A stretch of DNA of 58,375 nt, taken from positions 1-58,375 of the forward strand of contig DADR01000044.1 of NCBI GenBank assembly GCA_002495055.1, given 5' to 3'. The notes beneath the pieces were generated by a model, which worked only from the letters and a program-made list of their open reading frames with translations, had not been told where the DNA came from and made no database searches. Position numbers and translations under genes: made by a program. This stretch comes from Methanoregula sp. UBA247. Its GTDB lineage: Archaea > Halobacteriota > Methanomicrobia > Methanomicrobiales > Methanospirillaceae. This document shows, piece by piece, positions 27,234-34,635 of this stretch (position 1 is the first letter of the stretch; every line of letters begins with the position of its first letter).

Positions 27234-28196
27234 TTGAAGCTGGTCCATATAGAATACAAGAACCGGAATAAGGCTGTGGCCCTCACGATACTGCTCCTGT
27301 TCTGTATACCTGTCATTGCATGTGCGGCACCGGTCCCTCCGGATTCATCGATCACGTATACAATAACAATCCTGGAGGATGGAACCGCAAGCTGGCATGT
27401 GGAGTACCGGACGCTTCTTTCATCCGATGATGATGCGGCGGTGTTTGACGCCTATGCAAAAAATATATCTTACACCTATCTCCCCCAATTCCAGGATTTA
27501 ATGCAGCGTTCTGCTGCACAGGCAGCGGCGGCGACAGCCCGGCCTATGGAAATTACGGATTTTACCGGTGATGCGGTTATCCAGACTACACCAACAGGCA
27601 GGTTTGGAGTTGTGTATTATTCTTTCAACTGGAAAAATTTTGCTAAAACGGGCACAGATATCGCTATTGGTGACGCATTCTCCGGCGGGCTATACCTGGC
27701 AAAAGACAATACACTCGTCATCCGGTATCCCGTTGGGTATACCATCAATATTGCAGAACCTGAACCTGATCTGGTTCGGGACGGGCTCATCTGGTACGGC
27801 CAACGTTCATTCGGGGCAGGTGAACCACGGCTTGTCTTTGAAAAATCAGGTTTTCCTTTCCTGACAATACTTCTGGGATCGGGTTTTGTCCTTATCGTGA
27901 TCGTGGTAATTGGTATGATTTTATTAAAAAGACGACGTGATAAACCCGATCAGCCAGAGGAAGAAATCGTCCGGGAGGAAGAAACAGTCCGTTTATCCAG
28001 AGCAGACCTGATCAGCATTGAAGAACAGATAATCGGGTTGTTAAAAGCCAGTGGTGGGGAACAATACCAGTCAGAGATCGTCAAAAACCTGGGTCTTCCC
28101 AAATCAACCGTGAGCTCAACACTCAACGACCTCCACCAGCGAGGTGTTATCCAGAAAGTCAAAAAAGGGCGGGAAAATCTCATACGACTGACTTAA
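27234..28196 (+). CDS. membrane-tethered winged-helix regulator
   Basis: 320 residues starting at TTG, chosen because AGGAG lies seven bases upstream and the first residues KLVHIEYKNRNK lead into a signal segment (about 14-32). An extracytoplasmic beta domain (about 35-205) contains ITYTITILEDGTASWHVEYR, typical of this archaeal class. One membrane helix (about 209-231, ILLGSGFVLIVIVVIGMILL) and a cytoplasmic winged-helix follow (IVKNLGLPKSTVSSTLNDLH, QRGVIQKVKKGR). It senses outside and binds DNA inside. Likely partner or target: the DUF5667 gene upstream. Confidence 0.8.
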   Translation: MKLVHIEYKNRNKAVALTILLLFCIPVIACAAPVPPDSSITYTITILEDGTASWHVEYRTLLSSDDDAAVFDAYAKNISYTYLPQFQDLMQRSAAQAAAATARPMEITDFTGDAVIQTTPTGRFGVVYYSFNWKNFAKTGTDIAIGDAFSGGLYLAKDNTLVIRYPVGYTINIAEPEPDLVRDGLIWYGQRSFGAGEPRLVFEKSGFPFLTILLGSGFVLIVIVVIGMILLKRRRDKPDQPEEEIVREEETVRLSRADLISIEEQIIGLLKASGGEQYQSEIVKNLGLPKSTVSSTLNDLHQRGVIQKVKKGRENLIRLT

Positions 28197-28356
28197 TGGG
28201 CTGGTTTTTTACTCTGCAATTTTTGTGGTAGCAATTGCTCTCTCCCGATCCGTTTTTCTGGTCATTTCCCGTAACTGCTGTATGATAGTGTGACTCTGTC
28301 TACCTCGAAAGAGAATGCTTTTTATGATAAGTTCCTTTGATAATAACAGAACAACT

Positions 28357-29649
28357 ATGACAATAGACTGGTACAAAGAATTTGTTGATCTGGACTATAC
28401 GCCGGCTTCTGACGACCTTATCTGCATGTTTTATTTTGAACCTGCTGCCGGGATCCGCAGTAAAGAAGCAGCCGGAAGGATAGCATCTGAAAGTTCGACG
28501 GGTACGTGGACCACGCTCCATACCCTGCCTCCCCGCATGAAAAAACTTGAGGCAAAAGCGTTTGACATCGAAGGAAATGTTGTAAAAATTGCCTATCCTC
28601 TCGCACTCTGGGAGGAAGGGAATGCTGTCCAGCTGATGAGCGGGATTGCCGGGAATATCTTTGGGATGAAAGCGGTGAGAAACCTGCGGTTAATCGATGT
28701 GACACTTCCCAAAGCGTATCTTCACCATTTCAAAGGCCCGCATTTTGGCAACGATGGGATACGGAAGATGATGAATGTCAGCAACCGACCGCTGACTGGA
28801 GCTGTACCAAAGCCAAAGATCGGTTTTTCTGCAAAGGAACATGCAGCGATCGGTTACGAAACCTGGATGGGGGGATTTGATTTTGTCAAAGATGATGAAA
28901 ACCTGACGTCAACGCCGTTCAACCGGTTCGATGACCGTGTAAAAATGCTCTCAACACTGCGGGATAAGGCAGAGAAAGAGACCGGTGAGAGAAAATCTGC
29001 ATTCATCAATATTTCTGCAGATACTGAAACTATGAAAAAAAGAGCAGATCTGCTGGCTGAATATGGCTGGAACTACGCAATGATCGATGTTGTCGTTGCC
29101 GGGACAGCAGGTGTTATGACGATGAGGGATTACTGTTCTGATCTTGGTCTTGCAATCCATGCCCACAGGGCAATGCATGCAGCCTTTGACCGGAACAAAA
29201 AGCACGGTATTACCATGCAGTTCCTCGCAAAACTTATGCGGCTTATTGGCGTCTCCCAGATCCACACGGGAACTGCGGTTGGCAAGTTGACCGGAACAAA
29301 AAGAGAAGCAATTGCTCTTGCCGATGTGTTACGTGAAAGAAAGACCCATGCCATTGAAGGGATGCTTCTTGAGCAGGACTGGGGCACCATCAAATCGGCA
29401 TTCCCGGTCTCATCCGGAGGTCTGCATCCCGGCCTTGTACCAGATGTACTGAACATTTATGGCAAGGAAATGGTGCTGCTGGTCAGTGGTGGGATCCATG
29501 GCCACCCGAAGGGAACCCGGGCCGGTGCAAAGGCAACCATGCAGGCTATCGAGGCCTGGCAGGAAAAAATCACCCTCGAAGAAAAAGCAAAGAAGGCACC
29601 TGAACTCAAAGAAGCACTGGAAAAGTGGGGGCATTATAAACCACGGTAA
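28357..29649 (+). CDS. rbcL: ribulose-bisphosphate carboxylase, form III
   Basis: 430 residues from MTIDWYKEFVDLDY, matching the usual archaeal N-terminus; a 14-codon extension to 28315 is less likely. Catalytic motifs: GAVPKPKIGFSAK (Lys152 and Lys154, equivalent to K175/K177), GGFDFVKDDEN (carbamate Lys178, Asp180, Glu181), HRAMHAAF, loop 6 HTGTAVGKLTGT, SSGGLHPG and GGIHGHPKGTRAGAKA. All active-site residues are present. Form III enzymes fix CO2 on ribulose 1,5-bisphosphate, made from AMP by the nucleotide pathway or, in Methanospirillum, by phosphoribulokinase in the reductive hexulose-phosphate pathway. A hexuloisomerase gene lies 11 kb downstream. No PRK, DeoA or E2B2 gene is in the window. 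Confidence 0.95.
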   Translation: MTIDWYKEFVDLDYTPASDDLICMFYFEPAAGIRSKEAAGRIASESSTGTWTTLHTLPPRMKKLEAKAFDIEGNVVKIAYPLALWEEGNAVQLMSGIAGNIFGMKAVRNLRLIDVTLPKAYLHHFKGPHFGNDGIRKMMNVSNRPLTGAVPKPKIGFSAKEHAAIGYETWMGGFDFVKDDENLTSTPFNRFDDRVKMLSTLRDKAEKETGERKSAFINISADTETMKKRADLLAEYGWNYAMIDVVVAGTAGVMTMRDYCSDLGLAIHAHRAMHAAFDRNKKHGITMQFLAKLMRLIGVSQIHTGTAVGKLTGTKREAIALADVLRERKTHAIEGMLLEQDWGTIKSAFPVSSGGLHPGLVPDVLNIYGKEMVLLVSGGIHGHPKGTRAGAKATMQAIEAWQEKITLEEKAKKAPELKEALEKWGHYKPR

Positions 29650-29722
29650 CGTGGTTTTTTAACGAACCCGGCGGGTCGATTCGTGCATTGGCAATCAACA
29701 GAAGGCAGAGGAGTACGCTCAA

Positions 29723-29881
29723 ATGGTCGAGAACACGATTTCGACCGTCATGCGGCGGATTACCGCAGTACCGGCTGCACAGATCCCAATGGTCTGCTTC
29801 GAAGGGTATTCTGACCAAACTGCGGCAGGAACCGGGTCCGGTTCCGATGACATGCTGATGATATACCCGGAATCTGTATGA
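29723..29881 (+). pseudogene. possible C-terminal gene remnant
   Basis: An open frame of 52 codons reading MVENTISTVMRRITAVPAAQ, then IPMVCFEGYSDQTAAGTGSG and ending MIYPESV. It remains open upstream to about 29666 with coherent residues (GNQQKAEEYAQ). It has coding-like third positions but no SD and no recognised family. Probably the tail of a lost gene, or an unusual small protein. Confidence 0.3.
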
Positions 29882-30132
29882 TTTACTTTTTGTTTTCTTT
29901 CAGCCATCAGAATGAAAAAACCATTTTTCATTTCAGTTAGAATAGTAATGAGAATTAATCCTCACATTTCCCTATTATTTCATTACCCCACTTTTTGGAA
30001 CCCTCGTCCACGAACTCCATTTTTCTCCTGCCCCACATTCCAGGAAAAATCGACGATCCCAAAAAAACGACCTTCAGATTCGTATTCTGTTGGCATTTTC
30101 TGGATTTTATGTCCCGAAATATGGAGCTAAAA

Positions 30133-30185
30133 CCAGCTCGATGTAAAGGGCTTCACGAGCCGTTATATGAGGTGCAAATCTAAAT
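30133..30185 (+). other. group II intron domain V-like remnant
   Basis: The string GATGTAAAGGGCTTCACGAG, followed by CCGTTATATGAGGTGCAAATC, resembles the 3' end of group II introns, whose catalytic domain V begins GAGCCGTATGAGGTGAAA. The second strand of the hairpin (CACGTACGGTTC) is absent. At best this is a truncated relic. Low confidence, pattern memory only. Confidence 0.25.
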
Positions 30186-30439
30186 TATTTTGTTAAATAG
30201 GGGGATATTTGAACGTATTCTCCCCAGGAACAGAAAAAACAGGATTTCTGGGGTTTTCTGGTAGCGACCAGGGATCCGGCAAAGGGAATCAGAGCCCGTA
30301 ACTGGCGATTTTTTATCTTCTTCCAGAAACCTGACAAGACCCTATCCTGTACTGAAGATTTCTGGTGTTGACAGATTCGCAGTACCATGTTTATTGTGGT
30401 ATCATTTCTTTTCAGTTTTTTCTGAAAAAATTAAAAAAA

Positions 30440-30515
30440 TTTAAATATAAATAGCACTGAAAACACTTAGAACTAAAATTAATTTGTCTTAAAACAAATT
30501 AAATTGTTTGGTGAT
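30440..30515 (+). promoter_or_regulatory. cbiMN promoter with palindromic operator
   Basis: A TATA-like TTTAAATATAAATA (30440-30453) is followed about 25 bases later by a perfect 9-bp inverted repeat TTAATTTGT-6-ACAAATTAA (30479-30502), and then the SD GGTGAT (30510-30515). The palindrome would cover the transcription start and early leader, the usual place for a repressor. A metal-sensing regulator (NikR-, DtxR- or ArsR-like) is a reasonable inference. Confidence 0.6.
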
Positions 30516-30518
30516 ATC

Positions 30519-31211
30519 ATGCACATCATGGAAGGATTCTTACCGTGGCAATGGTGTCTGGTCTGGTGGATCATCGCATTGCCATGTGTCATGCTGGGTA
30601 TGTACCAGCTGAAAAAAGTACTGGCAATCGACCGCGATGCTCTCCCACTACTGGGAGTGACGGGTGGATTTATCTTCATCCTCTCGTCCTTAAAACTTCC
30701 ATCGGTAACGGGGAGTTGTTCACACCCAACCGGAACCGGGCTCTCGACAATCTCGTTCGGACCCTGGATCACCGCAGTAATCTGTGCGATTGTTCTCCTG
30801 TTCCAGAGCCTGTTCCTCGCCCACGGCGGACTTTCCGTTCTCGGAGCCAATATCGTCTCCATGGGGATTGTTGGACCATTGGCAGGGTTCGGAGTATACC
30901 GGTTACTCCGGGACACTTCCGTAAATATCTACATTACCGTATTCCTGGCAAGCGCTCTTGCTGATATGTTCACCTATGTAACAACCTCGCTTGAACTGGC
31001 CCTTGCATACCCGGCAGAGACCGGTGGATTTGTCAGCTCATTCATCCTGTTCATGGGAATATTTGCCGTTACGCAGGTTCCCCTTGCGATTGTCGAAGGC
31101 ATTGTCCTTGCCCTCGTGTTCAAGTATATCCTGGCGCTCAAACCGGAGATCCTTATCCGGCTGAACATTTTCTCCAAAGAGAAAATTGAAGCTGCACGGA
31201 GTGAAATCTGA
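30519..31211 (+). CDS. cbiM: CbiM-type cobalt/nickel ECF transporter S component
   Basis: About 230 residues starting MHIMEGFLP. In CbiM/NikM the first residues, including His2, bind the metal, so the ATG at 30519 is chosen over one 15 bases upstream. Other family features: LKLPSVTGSCSHPTGTGLS (SxxHxTG metal loop), then FLAHGGLSVLGANIVSMGIV, and about six to seven hydrophobic helices. It carries Co2+ or Ni2+ into the cell, needed in methanogens for cobamides, F430 and hydrogenases. The stop overlaps the start of cbiN (TGATG). No cbiQ/cbiO energising genes follow; the pair may work alone or with components encoded elsewhere. Confidence 0.93.
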   Translation: MHIMEGFLPWQWCLVWWIIALPCVMLGMYQLKKVLAIDRDALPLLGVTGGFIFILSSLKLPSVTGSCSHPTGTGLSTISFGPWITAVICAIVLLFQSLFLAHGGLSVLGANIVSMGIVGPLAGFGVYRLLRDTSVNIYITVFLASALADMFTYVTTSLELALAYPAETGGFVSSFILFMGIFAVTQVPLAIVEGIVLALVFKYILALKPEILIRLNIFSKEKIEAARSEI

Positions 31212-31522
31212 TGGCACACAACTATACTCTCGAAATCCTGGCCGGGATTGCAATTGTAGCATTTTGCGCACTGTTCCTCTACACGAGCGAAACGATGAGC
31301 GGGGCGGAATTTGCCGGATCTGATAATGTGGGTTCCGGTCTTATTGCAGAACTTTCCGCAACTCCTCTGGAAAATTTCCAGCCATTAATTCCCCAGTGGG
31401 AACCACCAAGCGGGGAAATTGAATCCTGCCTGTTTGCGTTACAGTCTGCCATTGGCGGAATTCTGATCGGGGGTGTATTTGGTTTCTGGTACGGCCAGGC
31501 ACGCAGGAATACTGCAGAATGA
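31211..31522 (+). CDS. cbiN: CbiN cobalt/nickel transport accessory subunit
   Basis: 103 residues with two membrane helices (about 8-25 and 79-97) and an extracytoplasmic loop with SGAEFAGSDNVGSGLIAEL and a WEPPSGEIES motif just before helix 2. This matches CbiN, which assists loading of metal on CbiM. Its start codon overlaps the cbiM stop, giving translational coupling. Confidence 0.9.
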   Translation: MAHNYTLEILAGIAIVAFCALFLYTSETMSGAEFAGSDNVGSGLIAELSATPLENFQPLIPQWEPPSGEIESCLFALQSAIGGILIGGVFGFWYGQARRNTAE

Positions 31523-32277
31523 ACGACAACCGTCATGATGCATCCCGAAATCATAACGGGGGGCAGAAACAACTGAAGGGATCTTGAAAAATCCCAGGGG
31601 ATAAAACATTTTTCTGACTGCATTGAATCCTGTTTTAAAAAAATGAGTCATTTCTGAAGAGATAAAAATCAAATCCCCTGCACCTTAATGGTCACCGGTC
31701 AGCACTCTTTCTGCCCTTCCGCCATTTAAGTGCCGACCCCTATCGGATAGTCAAATCTCACCCAGGTTTGGGGGTACTATAAAGTCGTCTGTTTGCCAGA
31801 ATAACCTGTTTTTACAGGACTATGGTATTCAGGGTCAGATTTGACCTTCTTTTGGGCTGCCCTTGTATCAGTCTGAGGCCAGGGAATGCCCGGAAGTGTT
31901 GGGACGTTTTTTTTGGGAGCCTGAATTTCTCATATATCGATCAATAACGTGAGGATATTACAGAAAAGCCGGATTTTTTGCTTCAATCGGGAAATTCTCG
32001 CTTCACGCATCATGATTCAATAGATGTCATGGAAAAACGAATGTTTCTTGTATCACATACAAGGGTAATACTTTTATTAATAATTTACATATTTTTTAAC
32101 ATAAAATTAAAAGTATTTATTAACAATGGAGTGCTATTCCCTAAACGAGGGTGAACCTTAACCAAGGAAATCTCCTCAATCGACAATGCATTATCGCCCG
32201 GGTGTTCAGAATTGTTCACTTGGCATTCAGGACTATTGGGGGAATGGTTCTGCAATTATTTTTTTGGAGATGATGTG
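31523..32277. other. gene-free region with palindromes
   Basis: 755 bases after cbiN with no gene I can support. It contains a weak hairpin after cbiN (GGGAT-8-ATCCC near 31568) and the AT-rich palindromes listed at 32047. Confidence 0.5.
32047..32117. repeat. two adjacent palindromes in an AT-rich tract
   Basis: CTTGTAT-3-ATACAAG (32047-32063) is followed three bases later by a larger inverted repeat AATACTTTTA-31-TAAAAGTATT (32067-32117) whose spacer is almost pure A/T. Both sets of arms are perfect. Possible roles are an operator, a promoter region or a DNA-unwinding site; none is established. Confidence 0.6.
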
Positions 32278-32451
32278 ATGAAAACGATATTGTACAACGG
32301 AAGCAGGAAATTCCGGGTTGATACAAAATACAATACTCTCCTTTTTGCAACTCCACGACCTGCATCGTGAGCGGGAGATGCCCAGATCTGCTCATGTCGC
32401 AGAAAAGGGGTAGAATCGGTAAAGCTGACACCGATCCAGGTTGAAGATTAA
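32278..32451 (+). pseudogene. small ORF with in-frame TGA
   Basis: The frame opens at ATG 32278 with GGAG eight bases upstream: 30 codons (MKTILYNGSRKFRVDTKYNT, then LLFATPRPAS), a TGA at 32368-32370, then 26 further open codons (AGDAQICSCRRKGVES, then VKLTPIQVED) to TAA. Both halves look coding, and the second has a Cys-x-Cys. The simplest reading is one nonsense mutation in a 57-residue protein gene. A true 30-residue product, or a sequencing error, is possible. Selenocysteine is unlikely because Methanomicrobiales are not known to use it. Family unknown. Between it and polX (32452-32817) only a hairpin CCCGGT-11-ACCGGG (near 32493) stands out. Confidence 0.4.
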
Positions 32452-32817
32452 AAAAAGATCTGCCAGCCGATTACTCCGCTTATCAGAAATCCCGGTCTTT
32501 TTTCCTTACCGGGAAAAGCGAATCCCGGCTTCGCGTTCTGTTCGCAAATCAAAATGTGGGGCCAAAATACGGATTACAGACCCTTTTGAATAATGCGTTC
32601 CATTCTTTTAATTCCCAAAATATCCGAATCATCCAGGTTAAACTGGTTTTGGGGATGTTCCAAGAATATACAAAAGAGTATCTTTAAAAAATTTTTTTTT
32701 AATCTCCCGGAATTCCATTTTATTCCGAACTGTGTATCGTTGTGATTTATGATTATAGGAAAAACTATTGCATGTGACTGAACATCATCTGATCAGTAAC
32801 AGTTACTGAGTGAATCC

Positions 32818-34548
32818 ATGGACCCGCCCTCCCCTATAAGCAATAAACAGATCGCGGCCATATTCTATGATGTAGCCGACCTCCTCGACATCAAGAGTGT
32901 AAAGTTCAAACCGGCCGCGTACCGGAGGGCTGCCCATGAAATCGAAACGCTCGCGGAAGACATTGCCCTTACCAGTGAACGCGGAAAACTTGAGGAAATA
33001 CCGGGTGTTGGCAGTAACCTTGCCGGTAAAATCCGGGAAATACTGGAGACTGGCAGGCTTGCACATCTTGAGAAACTGAAGCAGGAAATCCCCAGAGGCG
33101 TCCTTGAACTCTCGGAGATTGGAGGCATCGGGCCAAAAAAAGCCCTTATCCTGACAAGAGAACTGGGCATCACTGACCGCGAAGAACTGGACAAAGCGGC
33201 CCGGGCCGGAAAAGTCCGCGGCCTGCCGGGTTTTGGTGAAAAAAGCGAAAAGAACATCCTGCAGAGCATCAGGGCACTCAAAAGTACCGGCAGGCGTTTT
33301 CTGCTCGGTGACATTCTACCGGCTGCCGAAGCAATCAGGAAACGGCTCGAAATGCTTCCCGGCATCCAGGTCATCAGTCTTGCAGGATCCATCCGCCGGA
33401 GAAAAGAGACCATCGGGGATGTGGACATTCTCGCTGCATCAAAAGACCCTGAAAAACTAATTACTGAATTCTGCCTCCTGCCTGAAATCGATCGGATACT
33501 GGGGAGAGGGCCGACAAAAAGCAGCATAATCCTCACGTCAGGTGTGCAGGTTGACCTGAGGGTGGTGGATAAAGACCAGTACTGGGCGGCGCTGGTGTAT
33601 TTTACCGGATCCAAAGACCATAATATTGCCTTACGGCGCCGGGCACTTGACCGGAACTGGAAGCTGAACGAGTACGGGATCACCAGCCTGTCTGATGGAA
33701 CGATGCTGAAGGCACAGACCGAGCAGGACCTGTACCATATGCTGGACCTGCAGTACATTGAACCGGAGCTGCGTGAGGATCGTGGCGAGATCGAAGCCGC
33801 CATAAAAGGGACCCTCCCCAGTATTGTTCCCTATGGTGCGGTGAAAGGAGATCTTCACGTTCACTCTGCGTGGAGTGATGGAAAACACAGTATCAGGGAG
33901 CTGGCAGAGGGTGCAAAGGTGCTCGGCTATGAATATATTGCTGTCTGTGATCATGCATGGAATCCCAGGATTGCACGGGGACTCGATGAAACAGCAATCG
34001 TAAAACAACAAAAGGAGATAGAGCAGATAAACCGTGAGCTCGAAGGTTTCATGGTGCTGGCCGGCATCGAATGCAATATTGATCCTGACGGAAACCTGGA
34101 TATCGGGAATAAGATCCTCGGGGATCTTGATGTTGTAGTTGCAAGTGTCCATTCAGGGTTGGATATGCCCAAGGCAGCGATGACTGCCCGTGTACTCACT
34201 GCCCTCCATAATGAACAGGTCAATATCCTGGGGCATCCCACCGGGCGCATTATCCAGCAGGGGGAACCGGCTCAGATGGATTTCCCCGTAATTTGGGATG
34301 CTGCAGTAGCACAGGCGGTTGCTCTTGAGATCAATGCAGCCCCGTCACGACTCGACCTGTCCGATACAAACTGCAGGATAGCCCGTGGACATGGCACACG
34401 GTTTTCGATAGGTTCTGATGCAAAATCTGTCGAAAACCTGATGTTCATGGAACTCGGGGTGGCAACAGCCCGTCGCGGCTGGCTCGAAGCAGGGGATATT
34501 ATCAACACTGTTCCTCTCCGGGATCTGCTCAGGCTGCTGGAATCATGA
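32818..34548 (+). CDS. polX: DNA polymerase/3'-5' exonuclease PolX
   Basis: 576 residues. The N-terminal 8-kDa-like domain with helix-hairpin-helix motifs (EIPGVGSNLAGKIREIL; IGGIGPKKALIL; GLPGFGEKSEKNIL) is followed by the family X palm (GSIRRRKETIGDVDIL, metal Asp residues; VQVDLRVV) and a C-terminal PHP domain (GDLHVHSAWSDGKHS, CDHAWNPRIARGL, IECNIDPDGN, ASVHSG, LGHPTGR, SIGSDAKS). This is the standard bacterial/archaeal PolX for base-excision gap filling with proofreading or AP activity. uvrB follows after 87 bases on the same strand, suggesting a repair unit. Confidence 0.95.
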   Translation: MDPPSPISNKQIAAIFYDVADLLDIKSVKFKPAAYRRAAHEIETLAEDIALTSERGKLEEIPGVGSNLAGKIREILETGRLAHLEKLKQEIPRGVLELSEIGGIGPKKALILTRELGITDREELDKAARAGKVRGLPGFGEKSEKNILQSIRALKSTGRRFLLGDILPAAEAIRKRLEMLPGIQVISLAGSIRRRKETIGDVDILAASKDPEKLITEFCLLPEIDRILGRGPTKSSIILTSGVQVDLRVVDKDQYWAALVYFTGSKDHNIALRRRALDRNWKLNEYGITSLSDGTMLKAQTEQDLYHMLDLQYIEPELREDRGEIEAAIKGTLPSIVPYGAVKGDLHVHSAWSDGKHSIRELAEGAKVLGYEYIAVCDHAWNPRIARGLDETAIVKQQKEIEQINRELEGFMVLAGIECNIDPDGNLDIGNKILGDLDVVVASVHSGLDMPKAAMTARVLTALHNEQVNILGHPTGRIIQQGEPAQMDFPVIWDAAVAQAVALEINAAPSRLDLSDTNCRIARGHGTRFSIGSDAKSVENLMFMELGVATARRGWLEAGDIINTVPLRDLLRLLES

Positions 34549-34635
34549 TACCCCTCACCAATCGTGACAAAGCCTGATCAGATTCGTGCCGCATCCCGAT
34601 CCCTTATTATACCGGACTCTGAATTCCTAAGCACC

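Larger units (their letters stand above)
29650..30439. other. long intergenic stretch with relic-like content
   Basis: About 790 bases. It contains a short coding-like frame at 29723 and a group II intron-like string near 30133. The rest is AT-rich with no ORF I can support. Confidence 0.5.

Noticed and set aside
32368..32370. TGA as selenocysteine codon
   Set aside because: Methanomicrobiales are not known to encode selenocysteine, and I see no SECIS-like element after the ORF; a nonsense mutation is simpler.
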